A stretch of 62,278 nucleotides of DNA from Knoellia aerolata DSM 18566. Lineage in GTDB: Bacteria > Actinomycetota > Actinomycetes > Actinomycetales > Dermatophilaceae. A program made the position numbers and the translations under genes. Shown one piece after another: positions 55,440-62,278 of this stretch. Below the pieces are notes generated by a model, which saw nothing but the letters and a program-made list of their open reading frames with translations, was not told the DNA's origin and did not search any database. The first letter of the stretch is position 1, and every line of letters starts with the position of its first letter. The stretch spans positions 1 to 62,278 of the forward strand of contig NZ_AVPL01000019.1 of assembly GCF_000768695.1 (NCBI RefSeq), given 5' to 3'.

Positions 55440-55496
55440 TCAGGGGCGACAGCGACAGCGACAGCACATGACGGCAGCGGGCATGGCCGGGAACAT
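55440..55496 (-). CDS. Cysteine-rich leader peptide of the cysteine dioxygenase operon
   Basis: A short ORF on the minus strand reading MFPAMPAAVMCCRCRCRP. Three in-frame ATGs are possible starts (55496, 55484, 55469), giving 18, 14 or 9 residues. Four Cys codons (TGC TGT, TGT, TGT) lie in the last nine codons. It ends 60 bases before the cysteine dioxygenase ATG. Such polycysteine leaders are known in mycobacteria as cysteine-responsive attenuators. No strong ribosome-binding site is seen, consistent with leaderless translation. Confidence 0.75.
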   Translation of the reverse strand: MFPAMPAAVMCCRCRCRP

Positions 55497-55611
55497 CCGG
55501 ACGGCTGCGGTCGGCGACATGGGAAGAACGAACCACCCGAACCTCCCGACGTCCATCACCACCGGGTCCGAGTCTCAGGACGTGGGCAACGACGCCTGCC
55601 CGGACAGGGGA

Positions 55612-55643
55612 CGGCGCCGCTCCCGGCGTGGGGAGCGGCGCCG
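55612..55643 (-). terminator. Terminator after the 43-residue ORF
   Basis: A 13-bp stem: CGGCGCCGCTCCC with GGGAGCGGCGCCG, loop GGCGTG. It begins 11 bases after the small ORF's stop on the minus strand, and ends the whiB7-side transcript. Confidence 0.85.
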
Positions 55644-55653
55644 ACTCGGTCGG

Positions 55654-55785
55654 TCATCGCACGATCATGCGGACCTCGGCGAGCAGTCGCTCTCGCTCGA
55701 GGTGCGCCTGCGCGCGGCGTTGCGCCTCGTGAGCGTCCCGCTCGTGCGTGGTGCGACGAACCTGCTGCATTCGCCTGCGGTACAT
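55654..55785 (-). CDS. Small basic helical protein downstream of whiB7
   Basis: A 43-residue ORF, MYRRRMQQVRRTTHERDAH continuing with Glu/Arg/Gln-rich helix to MIVR. GGAGG lies four bases before ATG and a clear terminator lies 11 bases after the stop, good evidence of a real gene. About 40% of residues are charged; one amphipathic helix is predicted. It lies 66 bases after the whiB7 stop, so both may share a transcript. No family recognised. Confidence 0.65.
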   Translation of the reverse strand: MYRRRMQQVRRTTHERDAHEAQRRAQAHLERERLLAEVRMIVR

Positions 55786-55807
55786 GGCTCCTCCAAGGAT
55801 CCGGGTG

Positions 55808-55831
55808 TGTGGTCATGTGGTCATGTGGTCA
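55808..55831. repeat. Three perfect copies of an 8-bp tandem repeat
   Basis: TGTGGTCA three times in a row (TGACCACA on the coding strand), followed by a GGTGG variant. It lies between the whiB7 stop and the ribosome-binding site of the 43-residue ORF. It could be a slippage product or a regulatory spacer. Confidence 0.85.
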
Positions 55832-55851
55832 GGTGGTGGAGTCGTCGACGG

Positions 55852-56139
55852 TCACGCCGCCACGGGCTCCTTGCGCGGACGGCCGCGGGGCCGCTTCCGG
55901 GGGATGACGACGCCCTGCTCGAAGAGCTCGCCGCCCCAGACACCCCAGGGCTCCTGGCGCTCGAGGGCACCCATGAGGCAGGAGTCCTTGATCGGGCAGG
56001 TTCCGCAGAGGGCCTTGGCGAACTCGACGCCCACCGGGGTGTCGGCGAACCAGAGCTCGGCGTCGTTCTCGCGACAGGGCACGGAATCACCGAGTCGGAC
56101 AGTGCACTCCTGTGCGTCGATGAGGTCGGTCAGCTGCAC
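55852..56139 (-). CDS. whiB7: WhiB7 transcriptional regulator
   Basis: Fe-S cluster regulator that activates intrinsic antibiotic-resistance genes with the primary sigma factor. The 95-residue protein has cluster cysteines Cys22, Cys45, Cys48, Cys54 (VPC; LCGTC; DSC), the sigma-binding GVWGG turn (residues 66-70) and a C-terminal AT-hook RGRPRK (85-90), the set that defines WhiB7. GTG 56139 lies eight bases after AAGGAGG; an in-frame GTG three codons earlier overlaps that site and is rejected. It sits downstream of a 400-base leader with an upstream ORF and attenuator, beside uvrD2 as in mycobacteria. Confidence 0.96.
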   Translation of the reverse strand: MQLTDLIDAQECTVRLGDSVPCRENDAELWFADTPVGVEFAKALCGTCPIKDSCLMGALERQEPWGVWGGELFEQGVVIPRKRPRGRPRKEPVAA

Positions 56140-56227
56140 GGGTGTCACCTCCTTCTCCGCCCCGGTCGGGGCGGTTCGTGTACTTCGTTCGGTTGTCTGG
56201 TGATGTCTGTGGATCGACGGACGCACG

Positions 56228-56263
56228 AAAAAGGCCGCGGATCCCGGGTGGGTTCCGCGGCCT
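56228..56263 (-). terminator. Transcription attenuator in the whiB7 leader
   Basis: On the minus strand AGGCCGCGG (56263-56255) pairs with CCGCGGCCT (56240-56232), with inner A-T and CCC/GGG pairs, loop ACCC, and a T5 tract (56232-56228): a true intrinsic terminator. It ends about 90 bases before the whiB7 start and begins 22 bases after the upstream ORF stop. GGCCTGCAGGCC (56259-56270) overlaps the left arm and offers a competing hairpin. Confidence 0.88.
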
Positions 56264-56284
56264 GCAGGCCAGTCGCTGCTGTGG

Positions 56285-56512
56285 CTACAGCGGCGACGCC
56301 AAGGAGGCGGCGGACAGAACACCCGTGGTGAGGACGAAGGCTGCATCGGCGCGGAGGCCGGTGCCGCGAGCGGCGACCGTCATTCCGGCAGCGGGCACAC
56401 TCGTCCCCTGGACCGGCACGTTGGTGGCCGCGAGGGTCGGCAGAGCGCCCTGGTGCTCACGCGTGCGGAACGGGACGAAGTGGTCCGTTGCGATGCTCTT
56501 CGTGATCTCCAT
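56285..56512 (-). CDS. Upstream ORF in the whiB7 leader
   Basis: A 75-codon ORF beginning MEITKSIATDHFVPFRTREH and ending VLSAASLASPL. It has an excellent ribosome-binding site, GAGGAGGG, eight bases before ATG, and ends 22 bases before the attenuator. whiB7/wblC genes are known to be controlled by leader ORFs: slowed ribosomes prevent terminator formation. The middle is Ala/Thr/Gly-rich. It is longer than leader ORFs I recall for this gene; only the first part may be functional. Confidence 0.72.
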   Translation of the reverse strand: MEITKSIATDHFVPFRTREHQGALPTLAATNVPVQGTSVPAAGMTVAARGTGLRADAAFVLTTGVLSAASLASPL

Positions 56513-56575
56513 GCGGCCAACCCTCCTCACTGAAATGGTGCTGTCATGGCACGGCTGCTGCCGTGCTGTGAGATC

Positions 56576-56614
56576 AGGCTAGGGGGTCGCGCCGAGGGGG
56601 TGCAACGGAATTAA
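56576..56614 (-). promoter_or_regulatory. WhiB7-type autoregulated promoter of whiB7
   Basis: On the minus strand an AT block TTAATT (56614-56609) lies three bases upstream of -35 TTGCAC (56605-56600), with an 18-base spacer to -10 TAGCCT (56581-56576). An AT-rich block just upstream of -35 is the known WhiB7 recognition pattern, implying positive autoregulation. A GCACGGC-TGCT-GCCGTGC hairpin (56549-56566) begins near the start point. Confidence 0.85.
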
Positions 56615-56678
56615 TGAGTTGATTTCTCCGCAGGGACGGTCGTGCGGCGCATCATGGTGTGCCAGAGCCGTTTTCGAG

Positions 56679-58829
56679 TCAGTAATCTTCTGCAGCAGCG
56701 ACGACGGACTCGGGCGTCTCACCGCTCAGCACGGCCAGGACCTGGCTGGCGTAGAGGTCGAGCTTGCGCTGGCCCACACCGCTGATCGACGACAGCGCCG
56801 CCAGGTCCGCCGGGGTCTGCTCGGCGATGGCCGTCAGCGTCGCGTCGGTGAAGACGACGTATGCCGGCACGCTCGCCGAGCGTGCCGTGGCGAGCCGCCA
56901 CTCGCGCAGCCGGTCGAACGTCGCCTCGTCGTAGGTCGCCGGGCAGGACGCGCACCGCCCGACCGTGCGCTCCCCCGCGGTCTCGAGGTCGGCGCCGCAG
57001 GTGCGACAGGTGCTGCGGCGGCGGACCTTGGGTCCCTTGGTGCCGGCGGCACCACCGACCCGCGACGACCGCTTGGGCTGCGAACGAGCGCCCTCACCGA
57101 GGATGCTCGCCGTGCCGTCGAGGAACCGGGACGGGCGCCTCGTGGCCCGGGCCCCCGGGGTCCGGGCCCCCGACCACGACAGGACGAGGCGGTCCCGGGC
57201 ACGCGTCACGCCGACGTAGAGGAGCCGGCGCTCCTCCTCGATGGCCTCCGGCGTGTCCGCCATGCTGATCGGCAGGTAGCCGTCGGAGCACCCGATGAGG
57301 AAGACGGTCCCCCACTCGAGGCCCTTCGCGGCGTGCAGCGACGCGAGCGTGACGCCCTGCACCGCCGGCGCGTGCTGGGAGGCCATCCGCTCGTCGAGCT
57401 CCCGGACGAAGGCCGGCATCCGCGCCTCGCCGTCGGCCGCGAAGACGTCGTCCGCCAGCGCGGCGAGCGAGGTCAGCGACTCCCAGCGCTCGCGCGAGGC
57501 CCCGCCCGCGGCCGGGGCGTCGCGCGACCACCCGGCACCGAGGAGCACGTCACGCACGAGGTCGGGCAGCGGCACCGACCCGTCGTCGGAGCGGGCGGCG
57601 CCACGCATGAGGACGATGGCCTCCCGCACCTCCCTGCGCTGGAAGAACCGCTCGCCGCCGCGCACGAGGTAGGGGATGCCCCGGTCCGCGAGCGCGGACT
57701 CCACGAGCTCGGACTGGCCGTTGGTGCGGAACAGCACCGCGACATCGGCGGGGGCGGAGCCGTCCGCGATGAGGTCCGCGACCTGGGCGGCGACGGCCGC
57801 GGCCTCGGCCGGGTCGTCGCTGTGCTGGACGAGGGAGGGGACCACACCGGTGGCCCGCTGCGCCTCGAGGACGACCGACCCGCTGCGGCGCCCGCCGCTC
57901 GGGGAGCGGAGCACGAGGTTGGCGAGCCCGACGATCTCGGGCGTCGAGCGGTAGTTGCGCACGAGCTCCACCTGGCGGGCGCCCGGGTGGCGCGAGCGGA
58001 AGCCGAGCAGGTGCACCGGGGAGGCCCCGGTGAACGAGTAGATCGTCTGGGCCGGGTCGCCCACGACACAGATGTCGTCGCGGTCGGCCAGCCACAGGTC
58101 GAGGAGCCGCTGCTGGAGCGCGTTGACGTCCTGGTACTCGTCGACGACGAAGCTGCGGTACTGCTCGCGGACCGCGCGCGCGACCGTGTCGTTCTCGTCG
58201 AGGATGCCCGCGAGGACGAGGAGCACGTCCTCGAAGTCGATCACCCCGCGCTCCGCCTTGACCTCCTCGTAGGCCGTGATGACCCGCGACATCGCCGTGA
58301 GGTCCAGGCCCGGCGCCTCGCGGCCCGCGCCGCGGGCGGCGGCGGCATAGGTCTCGGCGGTCAGCATGCTCACCTTGGCCCACTCGACCTCGGCGGCGAG
58401 GTCGCGCAGCCCGGTGCGGTCGAAGCGCAACCGGAGCCGCCCGGCGGCCTCGGCCACCGCCCCGGCCTTGTGCGGCATGACCTCCGGCGCCGCGCCCCCG
58501 ATGGCCTGCGGCCAGAAGTAGTGCAGCTGCCTCAGCGCCGCCGCGTGGAAGGTCCGGGCCTGCACCCCGCCGACGCCGAGGTCACGCAGGCGGGTGCGCA
58601 TCTCGCCCGCGGCCCGGGCGGTGAAGGTGACCGCGAGCGTGCGCTGCGGCTGCTGCGCACCGGAGAGGACGGCATACGCGATCCGGTGCGTGATGGCGCG
58701 GGTCTTGCCGGTCCCGGCGCCGGCGAGCACGACCATGGGCCCGGACGGGTTGGCGGCGACCTCGCGCTGCTCCGGGTCGAGGCCGTCGAGGACCGCGTCG
58801 GCGGAGGGGTGTGCGGGCAGCGGGGACAT
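56679..58829 (-). CDS. uvrD2: ATP-dependent DNA helicase UvrD2
   Basis: Superfamily 1 DNA helicase of the actinobacterial UvrD2 type. 716 residues: Walker A GAGTGKT (37-43), motif II DEYQDVN, motif III-IV region DPAQTIYSFTGA, motif VI VTRARDRLVLSW, then a tetracysteine zinc knuckle (CRTCGADLE and CASCPATYD) and a C-terminal HRDC domain (LSSISGVGQRKLDLYASQVLAVLSG). ATG 58829 lies seven bases after TAGGAT (58837-58842), suggesting leaderless transcription. It is divergent from mrx1, as in mycobacteria. Confidence 0.95.
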   Translation of the reverse strand: MSPLPAHPSADAVLDGLDPEQREVAANPSGPMVVLAGAGTGKTRAITHRIAYAVLSGAQQPQRTLAVTFTARAAGEMRTRLRDLGVGGVQARTFHAAALRQLHYFWPQAIGGAAPEVMPHKAGAVAEAAGRLRLRFDRTGLRDLAAEVEWAKVSMLTAETYAAAARGAGREAPGLDLTAMSRVITAYEEVKAERGVIDFEDVLLVLAGILDENDTVARAVREQYRSFVVDEYQDVNALQQRLLDLWLADRDDICVVGDPAQTIYSFTGASPVHLLGFRSRHPGARQVELVRNYRSTPEIVGLANLVLRSPSGGRRSGSVVLEAQRATGVVPSLVQHSDDPAEAAAVAAQVADLIADGSAPADVAVLFRTNGQSELVESALADRGIPYLVRGGERFFQRREVREAIVLMRGAARSDDGSVPLPDLVRDVLLGAGWSRDAPAAGGASRERWESLTSLAALADDVFAADGEARMPAFVRELDERMASQHAPAVQGVTLASLHAAKGLEWGTVFLIGCSDGYLPISMADTPEAIEEERRLLYVGVTRARDRLVLSWSGARTPGARATRRPSRFLDGTASILGEGARSQPKRSSRVGGAAGTKGPKVRRRSTCRTCGADLETAGERTVGRCASCPATYDEATFDRLREWRLATARSASVPAYVVFTDATLTAIAEQTPADLAALSSISGVGQRKLDLYASQVLAVLSGETPESVVAAAEDY

Positions 58830-58887
58830 CGATGAGATCCTAGGTGGAGCGTCCGACCTGCCCTCCCCGACCGTCCACAGGAGCCCC

Positions 58888-59148
58888 ATGAGCCACCACA
58901 CGCCTGCCGCCGGAACCGTGACGATGTTCTCGACCACGTGGTGCGGCTACTGCCGCCGGCTCAAGTCGCAGCTCGACCGCGAGGGCATCGAGGTGTCGGT
59001 CGTCGACATCGAGCACGACGAGGACGCCGCGGTCTACGTCATGCAGGTCAACGGCGGCAACCAGACCGTGCCGACCGTGGTCTTCCCCGACGGCACCGCC
59101 GCCACGAACCCGTCGCTCGCCGAGGTCAAGCAGCGCCTCAGCGCCTGA
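58888..59148 (+). CDS. mrx1: Mycoredoxin-1 (glutaredoxin-like)
   Basis: An 86-residue thioredoxin-fold protein with active site CGYC (Cys19, Cys22) in FSTTWCGYCRRLKSQL and the cis-Pro region QTVPTVVFPDG. It reduces mycothiol mixed disulfides. AGGAG lies close before ATG 58888. It is divergent from uvrD2 and convergent with nudC, the order known from mycobacteria (Rv3198c-Rv3198A-Rv3199c). Confidence 0.94.
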   Translation: MSHHTPAAGTVTMFSTTWCGYCRRLKSQLDREGIEVSVVDIEHDEDAAVYVMQVNGGNQTVPTVVFPDGTAATNPSLAEVKQRLSA

Positions 59149-59158
59149 GCCCGTCCGT

Positions 59159-60103
59159 TCAGCCCCTCAGGGTCGTGTCGGGGACGTCGATCTCCTCGCC
59201 GTACCAGTGCTCGATGAGCCGGCGGGCGATCGAGATCCGGCTGGAGATGCGCAGCGACCCGTCCTCGACGGCAGCCCGCAGCTGCTCGCGGTCGAACCAC
59301 CGCGCCGCCTCGATCTCGTCCTCCTGGAGCCGCAGCTCGGTGGAGACCGCCCGCGCCGTGAACCCGACCATGAGCGAGGAGGGGAAGGGCCACGGCTGGT
59401 CCCCGAGGTAGGTCACGTCCTCGACGGGCACCCCCACCTCCTCGTACACCTCGCGCGCCACGGCCGCCGCCAGGCTCTCCCCCGGCTCGACGAAGCCCGC
59501 CAGCACCGACATCCCCTGCGCCGCGAAGCCGACCCCGCGCGCGAGCAGGAGCCGGTCGTCGGCGTCGACCACCGACATGATCACGGCCGGGTCGGTGCGC
59601 GGGTAGTGCTCGCTCGCGTCGACCGGGCACACCCGGATCCAGCCCGCCCGGGCCGGCTGCGTGGGCGACCCGCACCTCGGACAGAACGTGTGGCTCCGGT
59701 GCCAGTTCGCCAGACCGGTCGCCGTCGTGAGGACGCCCGCGTCGAGGTCCCCGAGCCGGGCGCCCACGGCGCGCAGTCCGCTGCGCCGGTCACCGTCCGG
59801 GTTCGCCCTGTCGTCCGCGACCGAGAGCACGTATGCCGTCCCGCCCGCCGGTGCGTCGTGGCCGAGGTACGCGACGAAGCGGCCACGGTCTCCGGCCTCC
59901 GGGGACCGGTAGCGCAGCGAGACCTCGGCGTCGTCGCCGTGCTCCTCGACGTCCGCGCGCCCGTCGACCAGCTCGAGCACGCGGGTCCCCGGGTCGTCGA
60001 GGAGCTGCTCGAGCAGTCCCGGCTCGGTGCGCAGCTCGCTGCGGCGGTCGAGACCACCACGGGAGAGGGCCAAGGAGGGAAGACTCGCTGCTGCTGTGGC
60101 CAC
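59159..60103 (-). CDS. nudC: NAD+ diphosphatase
   Basis: Hydrolyses NAD(H) and can remove NAD caps from RNA. About 314 residues: N-terminal NudC domain, a zinc-ribbon remnant (FCPRCGSPTQ and a single later Cys in VCPVDASEHYPR; the fourth ligand is not Cys), and the NUDIX box GFVEPGESLAAAVAREVYEE followed by VGV. The C-terminal SQPWPFP-like motif is DQPWPFPSSLM. Several GTGs compete for the start (60112, 60109, 60103); 60103 has AGGG eight bases before it. Divergent from the phosphotransferase gene. Confidence 0.92.
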   Translation of the reverse strand: MATAAASLPSLALSRGGLDRRSELRTEPGLLEQLLDDPGTRVLELVDGRADVEEHGDDAEVSLRYRSPEAGDRGRFVAYLGHDAPAGGTAYVLSVADDRANPDGDRRSGLRAVGARLGDLDAGVLTTATGLANWHRSHTFCPRCGSPTQPARAGWIRVCPVDASEHYPRTDPAVIMSVVDADDRLLLARGVGFAAQGMSVLAGFVEPGESLAAAVAREVYEEVGVPVEDVTYLGDQPWPFPSSLMVGFTARAVSTELRLQEDEIEAARWFDREQLRAAVEDGSLRISSRISIARRLIEHWYGEEIDVPDTTLRG

Positions 60104-60143
60104 GTTCACCACCCTAGGCCGCCACACGGCATACGGTGAGCGC

Positions 60144-61622
60144 GTGGAACGCACCCCGACCTTTCTCGCCGCCCTGGCCAGTGCCGCCGTCCCCGGCCTG
60201 GACCCGGTGAGCGTCGAGGCACTCCCGAGCGTCGCCGAGCAGGACTACGACGTCGCCTTCGTCCAGGACAGCGAGCACCGGCGCTGGGTCGTGCGGGCGC
60301 CGCGCACCGAGGCGGCCGGGGCCCGCATGGACCTCAGCGTGACGTTGCTCCAGATGCTCGCCCGGCGGGTGCCCTTCGCCATCCCCGTGCCCCGCGGGTT
60401 CGTCGAGCTCAAGGGCGGTGGCCGAGCGATGGTCTACCCGTTCCTTCCCGGCCACAACCTCGCCTTCGACGAGCTGCCCGCCGGACCGGGGCCGGCCGCC
60501 GACCTCGGTCGCGCGCTCGCCGCCCTGCACAACACCGACGTCCGCCTCTTCGACGAGGCCGGGATGCCGACCTACGACACCGACTCGTACCGCACCCGGC
60601 GACTCGCCGAGCTCGACCGCGCCGCCGAGTCCGGTCGGGTGCCGACCGGGCTGCTCGCGCGGTGGGAGCGAGCCCTCGAGGACGTCGGGCTCTGGCGCTT
60701 CGCGCCGACCCCGGTGCACGGCTCGCTCACCGGTGAGCACGTCCTCGCCGTCTTCGAGGACGACTCCGACGCCTCCACCGGGCGGATCCGGGGGATCACC
60801 GGCTGGGAGGACGCCAAGGTCGCGGACCCGGCCGACGACTTCGCCGCCATCGTCAACGAGGCCGACCCGGCCACCGTCGAGACGGTCGCCGAGGCCTACG
60901 CCCATGCGCGGGTCGAGCGCCCGGACCCCAACCTGCTCGTCCGGGCCCGGCTCGCCGCCGAGCTCGGCGTCCTGGCCGAGCTGATGCGCGCCGACGCCCG
61001 TGGCGACGAGGCCGCCATCGAGGGACTCTCGACGCGGCTGCGCCGGCTCGACGACGAGGTGCACGCGGAGGACACCGCCGACGACTACCGCCGCACCTCG
61101 CTCACGCCGGTCGCGCTGCGCGCCCGGTCGACGCCCCCGCCCATCGTGGAGGAGGACGACGAGGACGACGGCGTCGAGTTCGAGCAGTCCACCGCGGGCA
61201 CGGACGAGGACCACTCGAGTGCGGGCGCGGACAGCGCCGAGGCCGACTCCGCCGCCGTCGCGGACCGGGACGGCGAGAGCGCCGTCGGCGACCCGGAGGA
61301 CGTGGTCGACGAGGCGGTGGCGCCGCACGAGCCGGAGGACGTCGTCGTCGAGGACCTCTCTCCGGACGACGAGGTCGCCTGGACGCCTCGCACCCTGCGC
61401 TCCGAGCCGACCGTCGCCATCGAGGTCGCGCGCGAGGACTCCGACGACTCCGACGACTCCGACGACTCCGCCTTCGCCGACGACGTGGTCGACGAGCCCA
61501 CGGGGACCGACGCCGAGGGCACGCGACCCGAGGACGACGCGAGCACGCGGCCCGACGACGCCCAGCCCGACGAGGCCGAGCCCGAGGTCACGGACCCGGA
61601 ACGGCCGACAGGAGAGCGCTGA
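60144..61622 (+). CDS. Phosphotransferase-fold protein with lost catalytic Asp and acidic tail
   Basis: Aminoglycoside/macrolide phosphotransferase-like fold over residues 1-320. The catalytic loop reads VHGSLTGEHVL (Ser194 where the kinase Asp belongs) and the metal-binding motif ITGWEDA has Gly220 in place of Asp, though the following VADPADDFA is conserved. A pseudokinase is likely. A 170-residue, highly acidic tail follows, with a Ser-Asp-Asp repeat near 61440-61470. GTG 60144 lies six bases after TACGGT (60132-60137). The 3' end overlaps the convergent AdnB-like gene by 35 bases. Confidence 0.8.
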   Translation: MERTPTFLAALASAAVPGLDPVSVEALPSVAEQDYDVAFVQDSEHRRWVVRAPRTEAAGARMDLSVTLLQMLARRVPFAIPVPRGFVELKGGGRAMVYPFLPGHNLAFDELPAGPGPAADLGRALAALHNTDVRLFDEAGMPTYDTDSYRTRRLAELDRAAESGRVPTGLLARWERALEDVGLWRFAPTPVHGSLTGEHVLAVFEDDSDASTGRIRGITGWEDAKVADPADDFAAIVNEADPATVETVAEAYAHARVERPDPNLLVRARLAAELGVLAELMRADARGDEAAIEGLSTRLRRLDDEVHAEDTADDYRRTSLTPVALRARSTPPPIVEEDDEDDGVEFEQSTAGTDEDHSSAGADSAEADSAAVADRDGESAVGDPEDVVDEAVAPHEPEDVVVEDLSPDDEVAWTPRTLRSEPTVAIEVAREDSDDSDDSDDSAFADDVVDEPTGTDAEGTRPEDDASTRPDDAQPDEAEPEVTDPERPTGER

Positions 61623-62278
61623 TCTCGGCCTCGCCGACGAGCTCGGGCCAGACCGTCTCGCCGCTCCCTGCGTAGTAGAACGCGCCCCGGACGCGTTCCG
61701 GCTCGACCCCCCGCAGCCGCGACCAGGCGACCCGGTACGCCGCCAGCTGGAGGGCGCGCACCCGGGCCGCCTCGCCGGCGGGCTTGCGCCCGGTCTTCCA
61801 GTCGACGATGACCCAGTCGGCGCCCTCGACGTCCGCGAAGACCGCGTCGACGCGTCCGCGGATGGCGACGCCGTCGATGACCGTCTCGAGCGCGGTCTCG
61901 ATCTCGGCGGGGTGCCGCCCCGCCCACGGGCTGGCGAGGAAGCGTTCGCGCATGGCGGGCAGCTCCTCGTCGCTCATGGGGTCCTCGTCGGCGCTGCCCG
62001 GCAGGTCGAGGACGTCGACGAAGGCCGCGCGGGCGTAGTGCGACTCGACCCAGGCATGGAACGCCGTGCCCCGACGGGCGGCCCCGGCAGGCGCCGAGGG
62101 CATGGGCCGCCGGAGCTCGTCGGTGAACCGAGCGGGGTCACGGGCCAGCGCGACGAGCGACGACGCGGACAGGTGGGAGGGGAGCTCGACGACGTCGGCG
62201 TGCCGCGCCTGCCGGGCCGCCCGCTCGGCGAGCAGGACCTCCGTCTCGCGCGCCCACGGCCCGGTCCCCTGCGCCGAG
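61588..62278 (-). CDS. AdnB-like helicase-nuclease, C-terminal nuclease domain (cut by window edge)
   Basis: The C-terminal 229 codons of a large UvrD-type helicase with a RecB-like PD-(D/E)xK nuclease. The domain shows the entry motif LSASSLVALARDPARF, GTAFHAWVE, RGRVDAVF, the catalytic WVIVDWKTGRKP, and QLAAYRVAW. AdnAB is the actinobacterial double-strand-break resection machine; the position next to nudC fits adnB, but AdnA has the same domain, so subunit identity is tentative. The frame is open to the window edge. Confidence 0.88.
   Translation of the reverse strand, partial: SAQGTGPWARETEVLLAERAARQARHADVVELPSHLSASSLVALARDPARFTDELRRPMPSAPAGAARRGTAFHAWVESHYARAAFVDVLDLPGSADEDPMSDEELPAMRERFLASPWAGRHPAEIETALETVIDGVAIRGRVDAVFADVEGADWVIVDWKTGRKPAGEAARVRALQLAAYRVAWSRLRGVEPERVRGAFYYAGSGETVWPELVGEAEISALLSAVPGP

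Noticed and set aside
56142-56582. Plus-strand open frame across the whiB7 leader
   Set aside because: It is antisense to the upstream ORF and attenuator; no ribosome-binding site and no recognisable domain.
61438-61473. Repeated Asp-Ser-Asp codons resembling a short tandem repeat
   Set aside because: Low-complexity coding sequence of the acidic tail; only about three units and in frame, so listed under the gene rather than as a DNA repeat.

Overview
This is a chromosomal window from a GC-rich actinobacterium, most likely Micrococcales and perhaps Intrasporangiaceae-like. The lineage is inferred from base composition, many GTG starts, WhiB7, a Kgd-type 2-oxoglutarate enzyme, SigR/RsrA, mycoredoxin, ribosomal protein bL37 and nickel superoxide dismutase. 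Gene order matches blocks known from mycobacteria (argS-lysA-hom-thrC-thrB-rho; sigR-rsrA near SRAP-aroA-rsgA; UPF0182-PDZ protease-DUF2342-ThiF-like-ABC1 kinase-whiB7-uvrD2-glutaredoxin-nudC-adn). I see no phage, insertion sequence, integron or CRISPR array.

Layout. 1-7530, leftward: response regulator, argS, the lysine/threonine branch of the aspartate pathway, and rho. 7605-12122: tRNA-Arg(CCG), two coupled CNNM/CBS membrane proteins, and an ABC ATPase-permease pair. 12238-22607: kgd, DUF6104, SGNH hydrolase, MDR oxidoreductase, mmuM, malic enzyme, sodX-sodN, and a DUF2218/ring-cleavage dioxygenase pair. 22677-25609: a secreted 46-residue peptide gene followed by two coupled membrane HD proteins, divergent from bL37. 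25679-31217: sigR-rsrA, alpha/beta hydrolase, SRAP, DoxX, aroA, rsgA. 31281-37337: a five-gene peptide ABC importer. 37533-43075: a HisN-like phosphatase, an M16 peptidase pair, NDH-2 and a small membrane protein. 43187-51712: initiator tRNA, UPF0182, PPA1309, PDZ/Lon-like protease, moaE, DUF2342, NUDIX, M48-like and DUF5679 proteins. 51870-62278: ThiF-like protein, ABC1 kinase, HhH-GPD protein, cysteine dioxygenase-rhodanese operon, whiB7 with its leader, uvrD2, mrx1, nudC, a phosphotransferase-fold protein, and the C-terminal part of an AdnB-like helicase-nuclease.

Most interesting points: (1) the operon of a secreted peptide ending in two GWQW motifs and two membrane HD-GYP-like proteins, a candidate peptide-sensing system; (2) a cysteine-rich leader peptide upstream of cysteine dioxygenase; (3) a complete whiB7 attenuation leader (AT-block promoter, upstream ORF, terminator with T-tract); (4) a perfect SigR-type promoter upstream of sigR with an in-frame N-terminal extension; (5) the 7-mer GGCATAC/GTATGCC found 23 times in all reading frames, each time forcing rare codons; (6) at least 15 genes whose -10 element lies 6-7 bases before the start codon, implying widespread leaderless transcription. 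All coordinates and motifs were read by eye. Family assignments are from recognition of conserved residues, not database searches.
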